Assembly (NCBI RefSeq): GCF_000172175.1
Contig: NZ_ABJL02000007.1
Span: 682,001 to 746,000, forward strand
Length of the DNA stretch: 64,000 nt
Source of the DNA: Bacteroides intestinalis DSM 17393
Lineage (GTDB): Bacteria > Bacteroidota > Bacteroidia > Bacteroidales > Bacteroidaceae
Direction: 5' to 3'
Shown here piece by piece: positions 24,275 through 33,700 of the stretch. A program made the position numbers and the translations under genes. The notes below the pieces were generated by a model. It saw nothing but the letters and a program-made list of their open reading frames with translations, did not search any database and was not told the DNA's origin. Position 1 is the stretch's first letter. Every line of letters starts with the position of its first letter.

Positions 24275-25489
24275 TTAAAGATATGGAATGATCGTGATAT
24301 AAATACCCGTAATAATAGCCGAAGTGATGACCCCGGAGATATTTGCCCCCAAGGCATCCCCCAGAATAAACGAGTCAGGATTATCCTTACTAACCAGCTT
24401 TTGAGCTACCTTTGCTGTAGTCGGCACACAACTGACAGCTGCAATGCCGATCACCGGATTATAATTTCCTTTCTTAATGAAGTACATGATGTATCCTCCC
24501 ATAATGCCACCGATACCCGAAAGCAACAGTGCCACTATACCCAATACCAGCAATTTCAGAATTTTCGGATCGAGCAGCAAGTGCGCATCGCAAAGCACGC
24601 CCAGCAATACGCCCAACATAAATGTAGAGCCATAAAGCAGCGGGCCGCTGACGAAATCATAAATATGCTTCATGCCTGATTCACGTACGGCAACTCCCAG
24701 GAAGAGAGAGAAGAACAACGGCGAAGCCACCGGGAACAAGAAGCACAACACTGCACACAGCACAGCCGAGAATGCCAGTTTCACCTTGGCATCGTAGTTT
24801 TTAGGTGCTTTCTTCGAAGTCATCTTGATGGCACGCAGGCGTTTTGGAACCAGTAACTTCACCAGATACGGGTAGCCGCCATACGTTAGTCCCAGATACA
24901 GATAAGCCACTGCTGTGATAGGTACAAATAAATGTTTGGCCAGAGCCAGTGATGTGAACAGAACCATAGGACCATCTGCACCTCCTACCATAGCTACAGA
25001 AGCACTTTCTTGCAATGTCAGTCCAAGGGCAGAAGCTACGGGTATAGTCAGGAAAGTCCCCAGTTCCGCACACAGCGCCAGGAAAAGGCTGACAAAAGGC
25101 TTCTGCAACAGAAAGCCCACATCCAGCAGCGTGCCTATCCCCATAAACACAAAGCAAGCTATCAATCCGTTGCTGAACGTCAGTGTATAGACAGGTTGCA
25201 AAAAGTCTATCTGCATCGTATTCATCAGGTCGTCCGTATCCGAAAGCATCGGATCGAGAAAGAGGTTGCCTAATGTGCCGTCCGGCATGAAAAGTGTTCC
25301 ACAATTGATGGCAATCATACCCAGCCCCATCGGAATCATTACCATAGGCTCAAGCACTCCTTTCCAGCCCAGATATATGAGTAACAAACCTAAAAGGATT
25401 AAAAACACACGGGCTGATGCAAGTAGGTAGCCACTTTCCATCATTGTTCCAAAACCTTGGAATAGGGTCGCGAAATCTATATTTTCCAT
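24275..25489 (-). CDS. oadB: Sodium-translocating decarboxylase beta subunit
   Basis: Polytopic inner-membrane protein of 404 residues, matching the OadB/MmdB/GcdB family that couples biotin-dependent decarboxylation (oxaloacetate, methylmalonyl-CoA or glutaconyl-CoA) to sodium export. Family landmarks include GVLEPMVMIPMGLGMI near 45-60, ESASVAMVGGADGPM at about 162-176, and a GNYNPVIGIAAVSCVPTTAKVAQ segment late in the protein (split between two helices). The gamma-like gene lies eight bases upstream. Alpha and biotin-carrier genes are not in the window, so the substrate acid cannot be fixed. Confidence 0.92.
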   Translation of the reverse strand: MENIDFATLFQGFGTMMESGYLLASARVFLILLGLLLIYLGWKGVLEPMVMIPMGLGMIAINCGTLFMPDGTLGNLFLDPMLSDTDDLMNTMQIDFLQPVYTLTFSNGLIACFVFMGIGTLLDVGFLLQKPFVSLFLALCAELGTFLTIPVASALGLTLQESASVAMVGGADGPMVLFTSLALAKHLFVPITAVAYLYLGLTYGGYPYLVKLLVPKRLRAIKMTSKKAPKNYDAKVKLAFSAVLCAVLCFLFPVASPLFFSLFLGVAVRESGMKHIYDFVSGPLLYGSTFMLGVLLGVLCDAHLLLDPKILKLLVLGIVALLLSGIGGIMGGYIMYFIKKGNYNPVIGIAAVSCVPTTAKVAQKLVSKDNPDSFILGDALGANISGVITSAIITGIYITIIPYL

Positions 25490-25497
25490 ACTATTTC

Positions 25498-25929
25498 TTA
25501 TTTGGTCTTACCGGTAGATTTTCCGGACTGTTTCTTATGATATAACATCTCTTCTTGTTGTTTCAGATACATCATGTGCGTATCTTCGGGATAGTAGTAA
25601 TCCATCAGGTTAGCGTTGGAAACTCCGGCGCTTACTCCATGATAATATCCGCGATAATCGGAAAGCTCACGGTTGACTCCGCGGCTGAATTCTTCGCGTT
25701 TATCGTTATAGAGTTCATTTTCTTCTATAGGGATATCCCGTATCATGAGTTCCACCTTCTGGCGCAACTTGCGCAGGCGTCGCAGGCGAAGCAGTTCTTT
25801 CTGGTGTGAACTGTAAAAGTCGAATGAGTTGGCAGCAACGGCAATCATTTTGATAATGAAAGCCACGAAGAAGCCGATCACGAATGTAAGCCCCATCATT
25901 TCAAGGGTAGCTATTAATAAATCGAGCAT
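25498..25929 (-). CDS. OadG-like gamma subunit of the decarboxylase pump
   Basis: Predicted 143-residue protein with one N-terminal membrane helix (about 8-32, LEMMGLTFVIGFFVAFIIKM) and a charged cytosolic tail. I start it at the ATG at 25929; the longer reading from 25992 adds a non-signal-like segment. An N-terminal helix followed by a polar tail, directly upstream of the beta subunit, is the topology of OadG gamma subunits, which anchor the carboxyltransferase. The tail is longer and more basic (RLRRLRKLRQK) than in enteric OadG, and sequence similarity is weak, so the assignment leans on context. Confidence 0.65.
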   Translation of the reverse strand: MLDLLIATLEMMGLTFVIGFFVAFIIKMIAVAANSFDFYSSHQKELLRLRRLRKLRQKVELMIRDIPIEENELYNDKREEFSRGVNRELSDYRGYYHGVSAGVSNANLMDYYYPEDTHMMYLKQQEEMLYHKKQSGKSTGKTK

Positions 25930-26031
25930 AGTAATTACATTAAATTTAGATGTGAATAAACAATAGGTTGACCAAAGACATGCCAATGGCATACCTCCGG
26001 TAAAGGGGGGAGTAACAAGTAGAGTGGTGGT

Positions 26032-26466
26032 TTAAATCAGAATATGCTTCAACTCGTAGACGTAATATCCGTAAGAATAACGGATAGCGCTGGGAGTGAA
26101 AGAGAGGCTGGCATTTTGTTCCACCGATAAATGAGTGGAGAATATACGTTGCATCTGTCCTACAGACGGATGGATCTTAAGTTTCAGTAATTTCGATGGA
26201 GCGTTAGCTTGATTATAAGAGTTCTCCTGAAAGAGGATGCCGTTGATTTTACGTTCATTGTTTTCATCATTAAAGAACGGGCGGTGAGCAATGGTTGAGT
26301 AACAATCTGCTGACATTGAAATGAAACATCCTGTTTGTGTAGGGGTGACGGAAGTATCTGTCGAGGCTTCGGTAATCATCCGAAGTGCCGGCTGTTCCTC
26401 TTGCAGAATGACAGACATTCCTAATGAGAGGCACATAAACAGAAATATATAGTGTAGATGTTTCAT
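26032..26466 (-). CDS. Hypothetical exported protein
   Basis: Predicted 144-residue protein from the ATG at 26466; adjacent in-frame ATGs at 26469 and 26484 are alternatives. An N-terminal hydrophobic segment (about 3-18, HYIFLFMCLSLGMSV) suggests a signal peptide. The mature part is polar and has two Cys residues near 46 and 54. No known family is recognised. It lies between the decarboxylase subunits and a divergent promoter region for the NfeD-flotillin pair. Confidence 0.55.
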   Translation of the reverse strand: MKHLHYIFLFMCLSLGMSVILQEEQPALRMITEASTDTSVTPTQTGCFISMSADCYSTIAHRPFFNDENNERKINGILFQENSYNQANAPSKLLKLKIHPSVGQMQRIFSTHLSVEQNASLSFTPSAIRYSYGYYVYELKHILI

Positions 26467-26550
26467 CATAGCGTCCGTAAACATAACAAATATCTTTGTG
26501 TAATGTTGCTTTCCTCCTCAAGAAAATTTTGTTAAATAGAGAACGGTTTC

Positions 26551-26581
26551 TTTGTGTATGTTCTGCAAATGTGTATATTTG
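26551..26581 (+). promoter_or_regulatory. Bacteroides-type promoter of the NfeD-flotillin operon
   Basis: TTTG at 26551-26554, a 19-base spacer, and TATATTTG at 26574-26581 match the consensus exactly. The start codon of the NfeD-like gene is 47 bases downstream of the box. Confidence 0.85.
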
Positions 26582-26628
26582 GAATAATATATCTAAATAT
26601 ATTGTAAACCACAATAATTCAAATTCCT

Positions 26629-27126
26629 ATGAGCAGTAATATATTTCTGATTATCGCCGTGGTCACAACTGGTATTTTTGTGATACAGTTCATTCTTTCC
26701 ATTTTTTTCGGAGACATTGATGCGGATACAGATGTGGATGCCGACATCAGCAGTGTGGTGTCTTTTAAGGGATTGACGCACTTCGGTATCGGTTTTGGAT
26801 GGTACATGTATCTGATTGGAAATACTGACATTCAGAGTTATGCCATTGCCATTTTGATTGGTCTGTTTTTCGTTTTCGCTGTGTGGTTTCTTTATAAAAA
26901 AGCCTATCAGTTACAGCAGGTAAATAAGACAGAAAAGACGGAACAGCTTGTAGGGCGTGAATGTACCATCTACTTTAAACAGGGAGGCAGCCGGTTTACC
27001 GTACAAGTAAGTCGCGACGGAGCCATGCGAGAGGTTGATGTGGTATCTGAAATGGACATAATGTATCAGACCGGTGATAAAACCATCATCACGGGCTACG
27101 AGGACGGAACATTGTATATTCGGTAA
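26629..27126 (+). CDS. NfeD-like membrane protein with OB-fold domain
   Basis: Membrane protein of 165 residues. Hydrophobic segments at about 4-27 and 60-90 are followed by a C-terminal OB-type beta barrel (about 103-165, GRECTIYFKQ...GTLYIR). Asp-rich residues (GDIDADTDVDAD) lie in the loop between segments. This is the truncated NfeD1b/YqiJ type, always found next to flotillin, and it is indeed 24 bases upstream of the flotillin gene. The partners are thought to organise membrane microdomains. Confidence 0.85.
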   Translation: MSSNIFLIIAVVTTGIFVIQFILSIFFGDIDADTDVDADISSVVSFKGLTHFGIGFGWYMYLIGNTDIQSYAIAILIGLFFVFAVWFLYKKAYQLQQVNKTEKTEQLVGRECTIYFKQGGSRFTVQVSRDGAMREVDVVSEMDIMYQTGDKTIITGYEDGTLYIR

Positions 27127-27150
27127 AACAAAACTCAAAAACATAGATTT

Positions 27151-28809
27151 ATGACACAAGAAATGATGATTATGGCCGCCATACTCGTGGCGGTTATCTT
27201 ACTTACCTTCATTGGTATACTTTCCCGCTACCGGAAATGTAAAAGTGACGAAGTACTGGTAGTATATGGTAAAACGGGCGGTGATAAGAAGTCTGCCAAG
27301 TTGTATCATGGTGGTGCTGCATTTGTGTGGCCGATAATCCAGGGATATGAATTCCTGTCCATGAAACCGATGCAGATAGACTGTAAACTGACTGGTGCAC
27401 TGTCTGCCCAGAATATCCGTGTGGATGTACCGACCACGATAACAGTTGCCATCAGTACTGATGCGGAAGTAATGCAAAATGCTGCTGAACGTATGTTGGG
27501 GTTGACAATAGATGATAAACAGAACCTAATAACGGATGTTGTGTACGGTCAGATGCGTTTGGTCATTGCCGATATGACGATTGAAGAGCTGAACTCCGAT
27601 CGCGATAAATTCCTTTCTAAAGTAAAGGATAACATCGATACGGAACTTCGTAAATTTGGTTTGTATCTGATGAACATCAACATCAGCGATATCCGTGATG
27701 CTGCCAATTATATTGTCAACCTAGGTAAGGAAGCTGAAAGTAAGGCGTTGAATGAGGCTCAGGCAAACATTGAGGAACAGGAGAAACTGGGTGCCATCAA
27801 GATTGCCAATCAAATAAAGGAACGTGAGACGAAAGTTGCCGAAACACGTAAAGACCAAGATATTGCCATTGCCGAGACTAAAAAATTGCAGGAAATCTCT
27901 GTGGCTAATGCTGATAAGGATCGAATCTCGCAGGTAGCTATTGCCAACGCTGAAAAAGAGTCGCAGGTGGCAAAGGCTGAAGCTGAAAAAAATATCAGGA
28001 TTGAGCAGGCTAATACGGAAAAGGAAAGCCGTATTGCCGAACTGAATTCTGACATGGAGATTAAGCAGGCGGAAGCAGGAAAGAAAGCTGCTATCGGGCG
28101 AAATGAGGCTCAGAAAGCTGTGGCACAATCTGATGCCGAACTGGCTGTAACGCGTGCCAATGCCGACAAACAGGCCGGTGAAGCTGAAGCACGTTCGGAA
28201 GCTGCCGTACAGGCTGCCCGCGAAATAGCTCAAAAAGAAGTAGAAGAGGCTAAAGCCCGTAAAGTGGAATCTTCTTTGAAGGCTGAAAAGATTGTACCTG
28301 CTGAAGTTGCAAAGCAAGAAGCCATTCTTCAGGCTGATGCTGTTGCCGAAAAGATTACCCGTGAGGCTGAAGCTCGTGCAAAAGCAACTCTGGCACAGGC
28401 TGAGGCTGAAGCAAGAGCCATCCAGATGAAGTTGGAAGCTGAGGCTGAAGGTAAGAAGAAATCATTGCTTGCTGAAGCTGAAGGTTTCGAGGCTATGGTA
28501 CGTGCGGCAGAATCTAATCCGGCTATCGCTATCCAATATAAGATGGTAGATCAATGGAAAGAAATTGCCGGAGAACAGGTGAAAGCATTCGAACACATGA
28601 ATTTAGGAAACATTACTGTATTCGATGGTGGAAACGGAGGTACAAGCAACTTCCTGAATACATTGGTGAAGACGGTGGCTCCGAGCCTCGGTGTACTGGA
28701 CAAACTACCTATTGGCGAGACCGTAAAGGGAATCATCCATCCGGAAGGAAAGGAAGATAAACAGGAAACCCAAAAGGATGAACCAAAGAAAGACGATAAG
28801 AAGAAATAA
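27151..28809 (+). CDS. Flotillin family protein (YqiK-like)
   Basis: Membrane scaffold of 552 residues: one N-terminal hydrophobic anchor (about 4-24), an SPFH/Band-7 domain (about 28-200), then a very long Ala/Glu/Lys-rich coiled coil (about 200-455) with EA(E/K)A heptads, and a C-terminal segment with a Gly-rich loop (GGNGGTS) and a charged tail rich in Lys, Glu and Asp. Flotillins form large ring-like assemblies in the inner membrane. The gene forms an operon with the NfeD-like gene under the promoter at 26551-26581 and ends at a terminator at 28834-28873. Confidence 0.93.
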   Translation: MTQEMMIMAAILVAVILLTFIGILSRYRKCKSDEVLVVYGKTGGDKKSAKLYHGGAAFVWPIIQGYEFLSMKPMQIDCKLTGALSAQNIRVDVPTTITVAISTDAEVMQNAAERMLGLTIDDKQNLITDVVYGQMRLVIADMTIEELNSDRDKFLSKVKDNIDTELRKFGLYLMNINISDIRDAANYIVNLGKEAESKALNEAQANIEEQEKLGAIKIANQIKERETKVAETRKDQDIAIAETKKLQEISVANADKDRISQVAIANAEKESQVAKAEAEKNIRIEQANTEKESRIAELNSDMEIKQAEAGKKAAIGRNEAQKAVAQSDAELAVTRANADKQAGEAEARSEAAVQAAREIAQKEVEEAKARKVESSLKAEKIVPAEVAKQEAILQADAVAEKITREAEARAKATLAQAEAEARAIQMKLEAEAEGKKKSLLAEAEGFEAMVRAAESNPAIAIQYKMVDQWKEIAGEQVKAFEHMNLGNITVFDGGNGGTSNFLNTLVKTVAPSLGVLDKLPIGETVKGIIHPEGKEDKQETQKDEPKKDDKKK

Positions 28810-28833
28810 TCAGATAACCTTGTCTGCTAAAAA

Positions 28834-28873
28834 AAAAGCGAAGAATTCACAATGGGGCGGATTCTTCGCTTTT
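28834..28873 (+). terminator. Rho-independent terminator after flotillin
   Basis: Arms of 13 bases, AAAAGCGAAGAAT (28834-28846) and ATTCTTCGCTTTT (28861-28873), are perfect complements. The A run on one side and the T run on the other allow use on both strands; it also stands at the 3' end of the minus-strand LytTR gene. Confidence 0.85.
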
Positions 28874-28896
28874 GTTTTATAGAATAGTTTAGGTCT

Positions 28897-29703
28897 TTAT
28901 ATTCCCAGTTGTTCTTTCAATAGCCGGTAGCCCGTCAGGCTAACCCGTAATTTAGTTCCGTTTTTCAATAACACTTGGTAGGTTTCTTTTCCGAATAGTT
29001 CTACCCGCGATATCTGTGTCACGTTTACAATGGTGGAACGATGGATACGCACAAAGTTGTCACTTGGCAGATGTCCTTCAAAATACTTCATGGTTTGCTC
29101 TTTGATGTACTCTCCTGTGGGGGTGATCAAAGTCGCATAATCTCCACACGCCTGGATATATAGCAGTTCATCTACTTTGATGATATGTATTCGTGCCCCG
29201 TCTTTTACAGTAATGCGATCAATGGTTTCCTCTTGCTCTTCCGTTTTTTCTGCTTTTACGGATTGCGGTACAATGAATTCATCTTCTTGTGCTTCCGGGG
29301 CTTTCACTACTATCAGGTGATACCACAATATAATGGCTATCCATGTCGGTATGCCGAACAGAAGTCTGAAAGGTATGGTAGAGGCAAAAGAGATATAAGG
29401 TATTCCTGCAATTCTTACCATAATGTCGCAGACCATGAAGCTGCCCGCAATCCAGAGCAATATTCCTGATACAACCGTAATGACATTTGTCTGGAGAATG
29501 GATACTTGGCCTACTACAAACCAAGCCAGGTATGCCAGTGCCGCAAGCCATCCGATTGTTGTGATTCCGTCGATGATGGCAGGTAGCCAGTCAGCTCCGG
29601 TATATCCCCACAACAGGGTTGCCTGGATGATTGCCAGAACCAATGCAAGCACAAGCATCGGAAACCAACGATAAGGATAATCTATAATTGGATGTGCTCT
29701 CAT
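28897..29703 (-). CDS. Membrane-bound LytTR-type transcription regulator
   Basis: Protein of 268 residues with four predicted membrane helices (about 16-34, 42-66, 76-98, 106-128) and a C-terminal LytTR DNA-binding domain (about 160-268; landmarks IHIIKVDELLYIQACGDYA, FVRIHRSTIVNV and LRVSLTGYRLLKEQ). It has no response-regulator domain, so DNA binding is probably controlled directly through the membrane part. It starts four bases after the LiaF-like gene and is almost certainly co-expressed with it, suggesting an envelope-stress or autoregulatory module. Confidence 0.9.
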   Translation of the reverse strand: MRAHPIIDYPYRWFPMLVLALVLAIIQATLLWGYTGADWLPAIIDGITTIGWLAALAYLAWFVVGQVSILQTNVITVVSGILLWIAGSFMVCDIMVRIAGIPYISFASTIPFRLLFGIPTWIAIILWYHLIVVKAPEAQEDEFIVPQSVKAEKTEEQEETIDRITVKDGARIHIIKVDELLYIQACGDYATLITPTGEYIKEQTMKYFEGHLPSDNFVRIHRSTIVNVTQISRVELFGKETYQVLLKNGTKLRVSLTGYRLLKEQLGI

Positions 29704-29707
29704 AGGA

Positions 29708-30496
29708 TTAGTCTTTAATCTCTAATCCACCGAAGGAAATATTTCCACGGATTATTAGTGTACTTTCTTTATTAATATTTGCTCCTTGCCAACGCTTATC
29801 CTCGCATCCGCCGGCAAAAGCATTACATTGAGGTACAACATTCCAGTCTGAAGGAATGTACAACTCTATTCCACTACAAGTACAGTCGATATCAATATAG
29901 GTTTCTCCCGGTGCAAGATGCGTGTGGCGTAGATCAATGACGGTTCCTCCGAATGAAGCCCGGATACTGGCTCCTTTGAACAATTCATCCAATACGACAT
30001 GACGTACAGAACCAAAAGCATTGTCGGAACGCAGATAACCGTTTTCCGATTCGCATTGTTGCTCATTGTTTTCCATATTCATGTGCATATGTCCACCTCT
30101 TCTTTTAGCCCAGTCCTGGTAACGGCCGTTCATATGGCTTTTCATCCAGCGTTCTCTACGGCGGGATTTTACAAAGAACAAAATACCCGCCACAATCAGT
30201 GCAACAGGCCAGACAATGGTTTGTGAGTTCTCCGGTAACCACGATAATCCTCCAACTAAAAAATAAACACCTATCAGGGTGAGGATAGAACCGCTCAGAT
30301 AATGGCGGCGCGTTATCGTGTAGATACCTAATACAATAAGAAGACTATGCCAGGATACCACTATGCTAAATAAGTCATACGTAATCCAACCTACGTTACG
30401 GGCAAACAGTAATATTCCGGAGATGATGAAGAGTGAAGCTATCAGTGCTTTGCCCGATAAACCTGCATGAGACGGGAAGTTTTGTTTCTTTTCCAT
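29708..30496 (-). CDS. LiaF-like/DUF5668 membrane protein
   Basis: Protein of 262 residues from the ATG at 30496 (an in-frame ATG at 30526 is weaker). The N-terminal part has four hydrophobic segments (about 17-39, 44-58, 64-80 and 88-106; DUF5668/LiaI-type), then a polar linker rich in His, Met, Arg and Gly, then a C-terminal beta-rich LiaF/cell-wall-active-antibiotic-response-type domain (about 160-262; SVRHVVLDELFKGASIRASFGG). In Firmicutes, LiaF restrains a histidine kinase; here the partner is a membrane LytTR protein encoded four bases downstream. Confidence 0.85.
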   Translation of the reverse strand: MEKKQNFPSHAGLSGKALIASLFIISGILLFARNVGWITYDLFSIVVSWHSLLIVLGIYTITRRHYLSGSILTLIGVYFLVGGLSWLPENSQTIVWPVALIVAGILFFVKSRRRERWMKSHMNGRYQDWAKRRGGHMHMNMENNEQQCESENGYLRSDNAFGSVRHVVLDELFKGASIRASFGGTVIDLRHTHLAPGETYIDIDCTCSGIELYIPSDWNVVPQCNAFAGGCEDKRWQGANINKESTLIIRGNISFGGLEIKD

Positions 30497-30558
30497 TATT
30501 TCTATTGTTATTGATTCATGGCTCAAAGGTAAGCGAATTATTCATCCCTGTATAGCCC

Positions 30559-30620
30559 TTCCGGGTGATTTCCGGTAGAAAAGCCGATGAGTTCCGGGTA
30601 TGAATCGGTGAATTCGGAGG
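30559..30620. repeat. 22-bp-pitch array A, word YCGRTGA..TTCCGG (3 units)
   Basis: The word (C)CGGGTGA/CCGATGA/TCGGTGA recurs at 30562, 30584 and 30605 (steps 22 and 21), followed at 30570 and 30592 by TTCCGG, a 22-base step. The surrounding 65 bases (30551-30615) match array B at 59077-59141 at about 77 percent identity by eye. It lies in the divergent space upstream of the HTCS gene. Confidence 0.7.
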
Positions 30621-30682
30621 GCTTCCGTACGATATCAACATAGATTTGTTCTATTTTTATATAGGTCATTCATAGATTCCGC

Positions 30683-30690
30683 TATTTTTG
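30683..30690 (+). promoter_or_regulatory. Possible -7 box of the HTCS gene
   Basis: TATTTTTG fits TAnnTTTG and lies 38 bases before the start codon at 30729. No TTTG is at the right distance upstream (an AT-rich TTTTTAT is there instead). Confidence 0.4.
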
Positions 30691-30728
30691 TTTTGCAAAA
30701 CAGGAACCTTATAACAAAATTGTACGAT

Positions 30729-33700
30729 ATGAAAAAGACTCTCTTATCAATAGTAATGTTGCGGATATTGTTGCTCCTTTTATTTCTGGCTCCCGGATTG
30801 TTGTTCGCACAGGATATCCATTTTCAAACATTCGGAGTAGAAAATGGCATCTCGCAACCAACAGTTACATCTATTTATCAGGATGAATTCGGAATAATCT
30901 GGATAGGTACTAAAGATGGTTTGAATCGTTATAACGGTACTGATTTTTATATATTCCGTCCGGTTGAGAATGATAAACATAGTCTTTATAATAATAATAT
31001 AGGTACGATTTGTGGTGATAAGGACGGGCATATTTATATTCGTTGCAAGTATGCCGTAGTTGAATATGATATTAAGAAGAATATTTTTCATACAATTCGC
31101 GATAATAACATTCAAGCCATTAGTTACGGTAACTCTCGGTTGTGGGCTTGTACTAGGGACTCTTTATTCACCTATAACCGTGCGGAAGATAAGTTGGAAT
31201 ATTATTATCACCTAGAGGATGTACGCTTATCTTGTGTGACCGAAGACCATGAAGGAAACCTATATGTAGGAACCATGAATAATGGCTTGTACATGCTGGA
31301 CAGTAATAAGAAATGGCTTAATTATCTCCCAACAAAGGATATAACCTGTATTTATGAAGACTCCAAAAAGAATATTTGGGTAGGTACCAAAGATGACGGG
31401 CTTTTCCGACTGGACAGGAACGGTGGAAAAACAAACTATGTGCATGCACCTTATAAGAATGGACTTTCCAGCAATTACGTCCGTTGTGTGGTCGAAGATA
31501 ACTTGGGTAACTATTGGGTGGGAACTTTTAAAGGTTTGGATAAATTGGATGTCACCACCAATACTTTCACCAATTACAGTGAAGATAATAAACCTTATAG
31601 CTTGAGTAATTCTTCCATCATCTGTATGATGAAGGATCAGCAAGGAACTTTCTGGATTGGCACTTATTACGGTGGGGTTAATCTGTTTAATCCGGACTAT
31701 GAGATTTATACCTATTATTATTCCGATGAATCTCAGCAAGGAAAGCTGACCTCTCCTTTTGCCGGACGAATGAAAGAAGACTCTAAAGGAAATATCTGGA
31801 TTGCAACGGAAGGTGGTGGAGTGAACTATCTCGATCGAAAAACAAGAAGCTTCGCAGAGTTTAAGCATGATATAAATAAGAATTCCCTTGCATCCAATAC
31901 GGTACAATCTCTGCATTTGGATGAGGAAAACCAGACTCTGTGGGTAGGTACATTACGAGGAGGATTGGATAAATTGGACTTGAAAACGCATCAGTTTACC
32001 AATTACAGGCATATTCCGGGGAAAGAGAATTCGTTGATCAATGATGTAGTACGCAAAGTTATTCCGTATAAAGGAAATCTTTTGCTGGCAACCCATAACG
32101 GAATAGGTTTGTTTGATCCTCAAACAGGAGAGTGCACAAAGCTACTGAAAGATAGTAGACTCAATAACAGACAGATCATTGATATGCTTCTTGACAGGAA
32201 CAATAATTTATGGTTCTCTTATTCATTGGGACTGGTTAAATATAATCTTGAAACCCGGAAACGAGATGAGTATTTCGTTCCTAATAGTTCAAACCGGGTT
32301 ATAGGCAGTAATTTGATAAATGTACTTTTTGAAGATAAGAAAGGTAATATCTGGGCAGGTTCTTCGGGAGATGGTATATTCCTATATGAGCCGGATAACA
32401 ATTCATTCAAACCGTTTAACTCACACAATTCGGACCTGATCAATGATTATATCCTTGATATAAAAGAGTCTTTGTCCGGCTATCTCCTGATAGCCAGTAA
32501 TCAGGGCTTTTCACGTTTTGATATGGAGAACCAGCGCTTTTATAACTATAATAAACAGAATGGTTTTCCGATGACGGCATTGAACCCTTACGGATTGTTT
32601 GTGGCCAGCGATAATGAGATATTCCTTTCCGGTCCCAAGATGATGATATCTTTCTTTGAAAAAGAATTGAATTCTTATGTAAAGCCCTATCAGCTTAACT
32701 TTACCTCATTGGAAGTGAATAACCAGGTTATATTGCCGAATGATGATTCCAATATTCTCTCTGAGTCTATTTTGTATCAGCCACAAATTACGCTGAATCA
32801 TAACCATTCCATCATCACTATAAATTTCTCGTTGTCCAATTATGTATCGGTACTGAGAAACCGGATTTACTATAAATTGGAGGGATTTGATAAAGACTGG
32901 ATGAGTGCAGGTTATCGTAAAGGCATTACTTACACCAACCTGAATCCGGGTAGGTATAAGCTAAAGATAAAGAGCTCTGAGGAATATTCCGGTAAAGAAA
33001 GTATTTTTAAGGAAATCGATATTGTGGTGAAGCCACCTTTTTACAAATCTGTCTGGGCATATTGTATTTATGTTATTATTGTGATTGTATCTGTCTATAT
33101 AGTGGTTAGTTTCTATTCTTCCAAATTAAAGTTGCGGGCTTCACTTGAATACGAGAAGAAAGAGAAGAAACAGATAGAAGAACTGAACCAGTCCAAACTT
33201 CGCTTTTTTACCAATATTTCACATGAATTTCGTACTCCGCTCACATTGATTGTGAGTCAGTTGGAGATGTTGATGGAAAGGAATGATATTCAGCCGTTAG
33301 TGTACAATAAACTGGTAAATATTCATCGGAATACCTTACGTATGAAGCGCCTGATAACCGAGCTTCTTGATTTCAGGAAACAAGAACAGGGTTTCGAAAA
33401 GTTCAAATACAGCAAGCAGGATATTTATGCGTTCCTGGATGAAATCTATCTGTCTTTCAAAGAGTATGCACGGGGTAAACAGATTAATCTTGAATTTCTT
33501 AATAAGGATAGGAATCTGGAAGTCTGGTTTGATGTAGTACAGCTTGAAAAGGTGATTTATAACTTGCTGTCCAATGCTTTCAAATATACATCTCTGGGTG
33601 GTACAGTCTCCTTATCAGTACAGGAATATGAAAATAGTGTGGTTATTCTTATTTCAGATACGGGTATCGGTATTGCCGAAAAGAGTCTGGATAAGATATT

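Noticed and set aside
24170..24679. 169-codon + strand ORF over the REP-like repeat and the oadB 3' end
   Set aside because: Antisense to a clear membrane-protein gene and with Gln/His/Arg-rich shadow composition.
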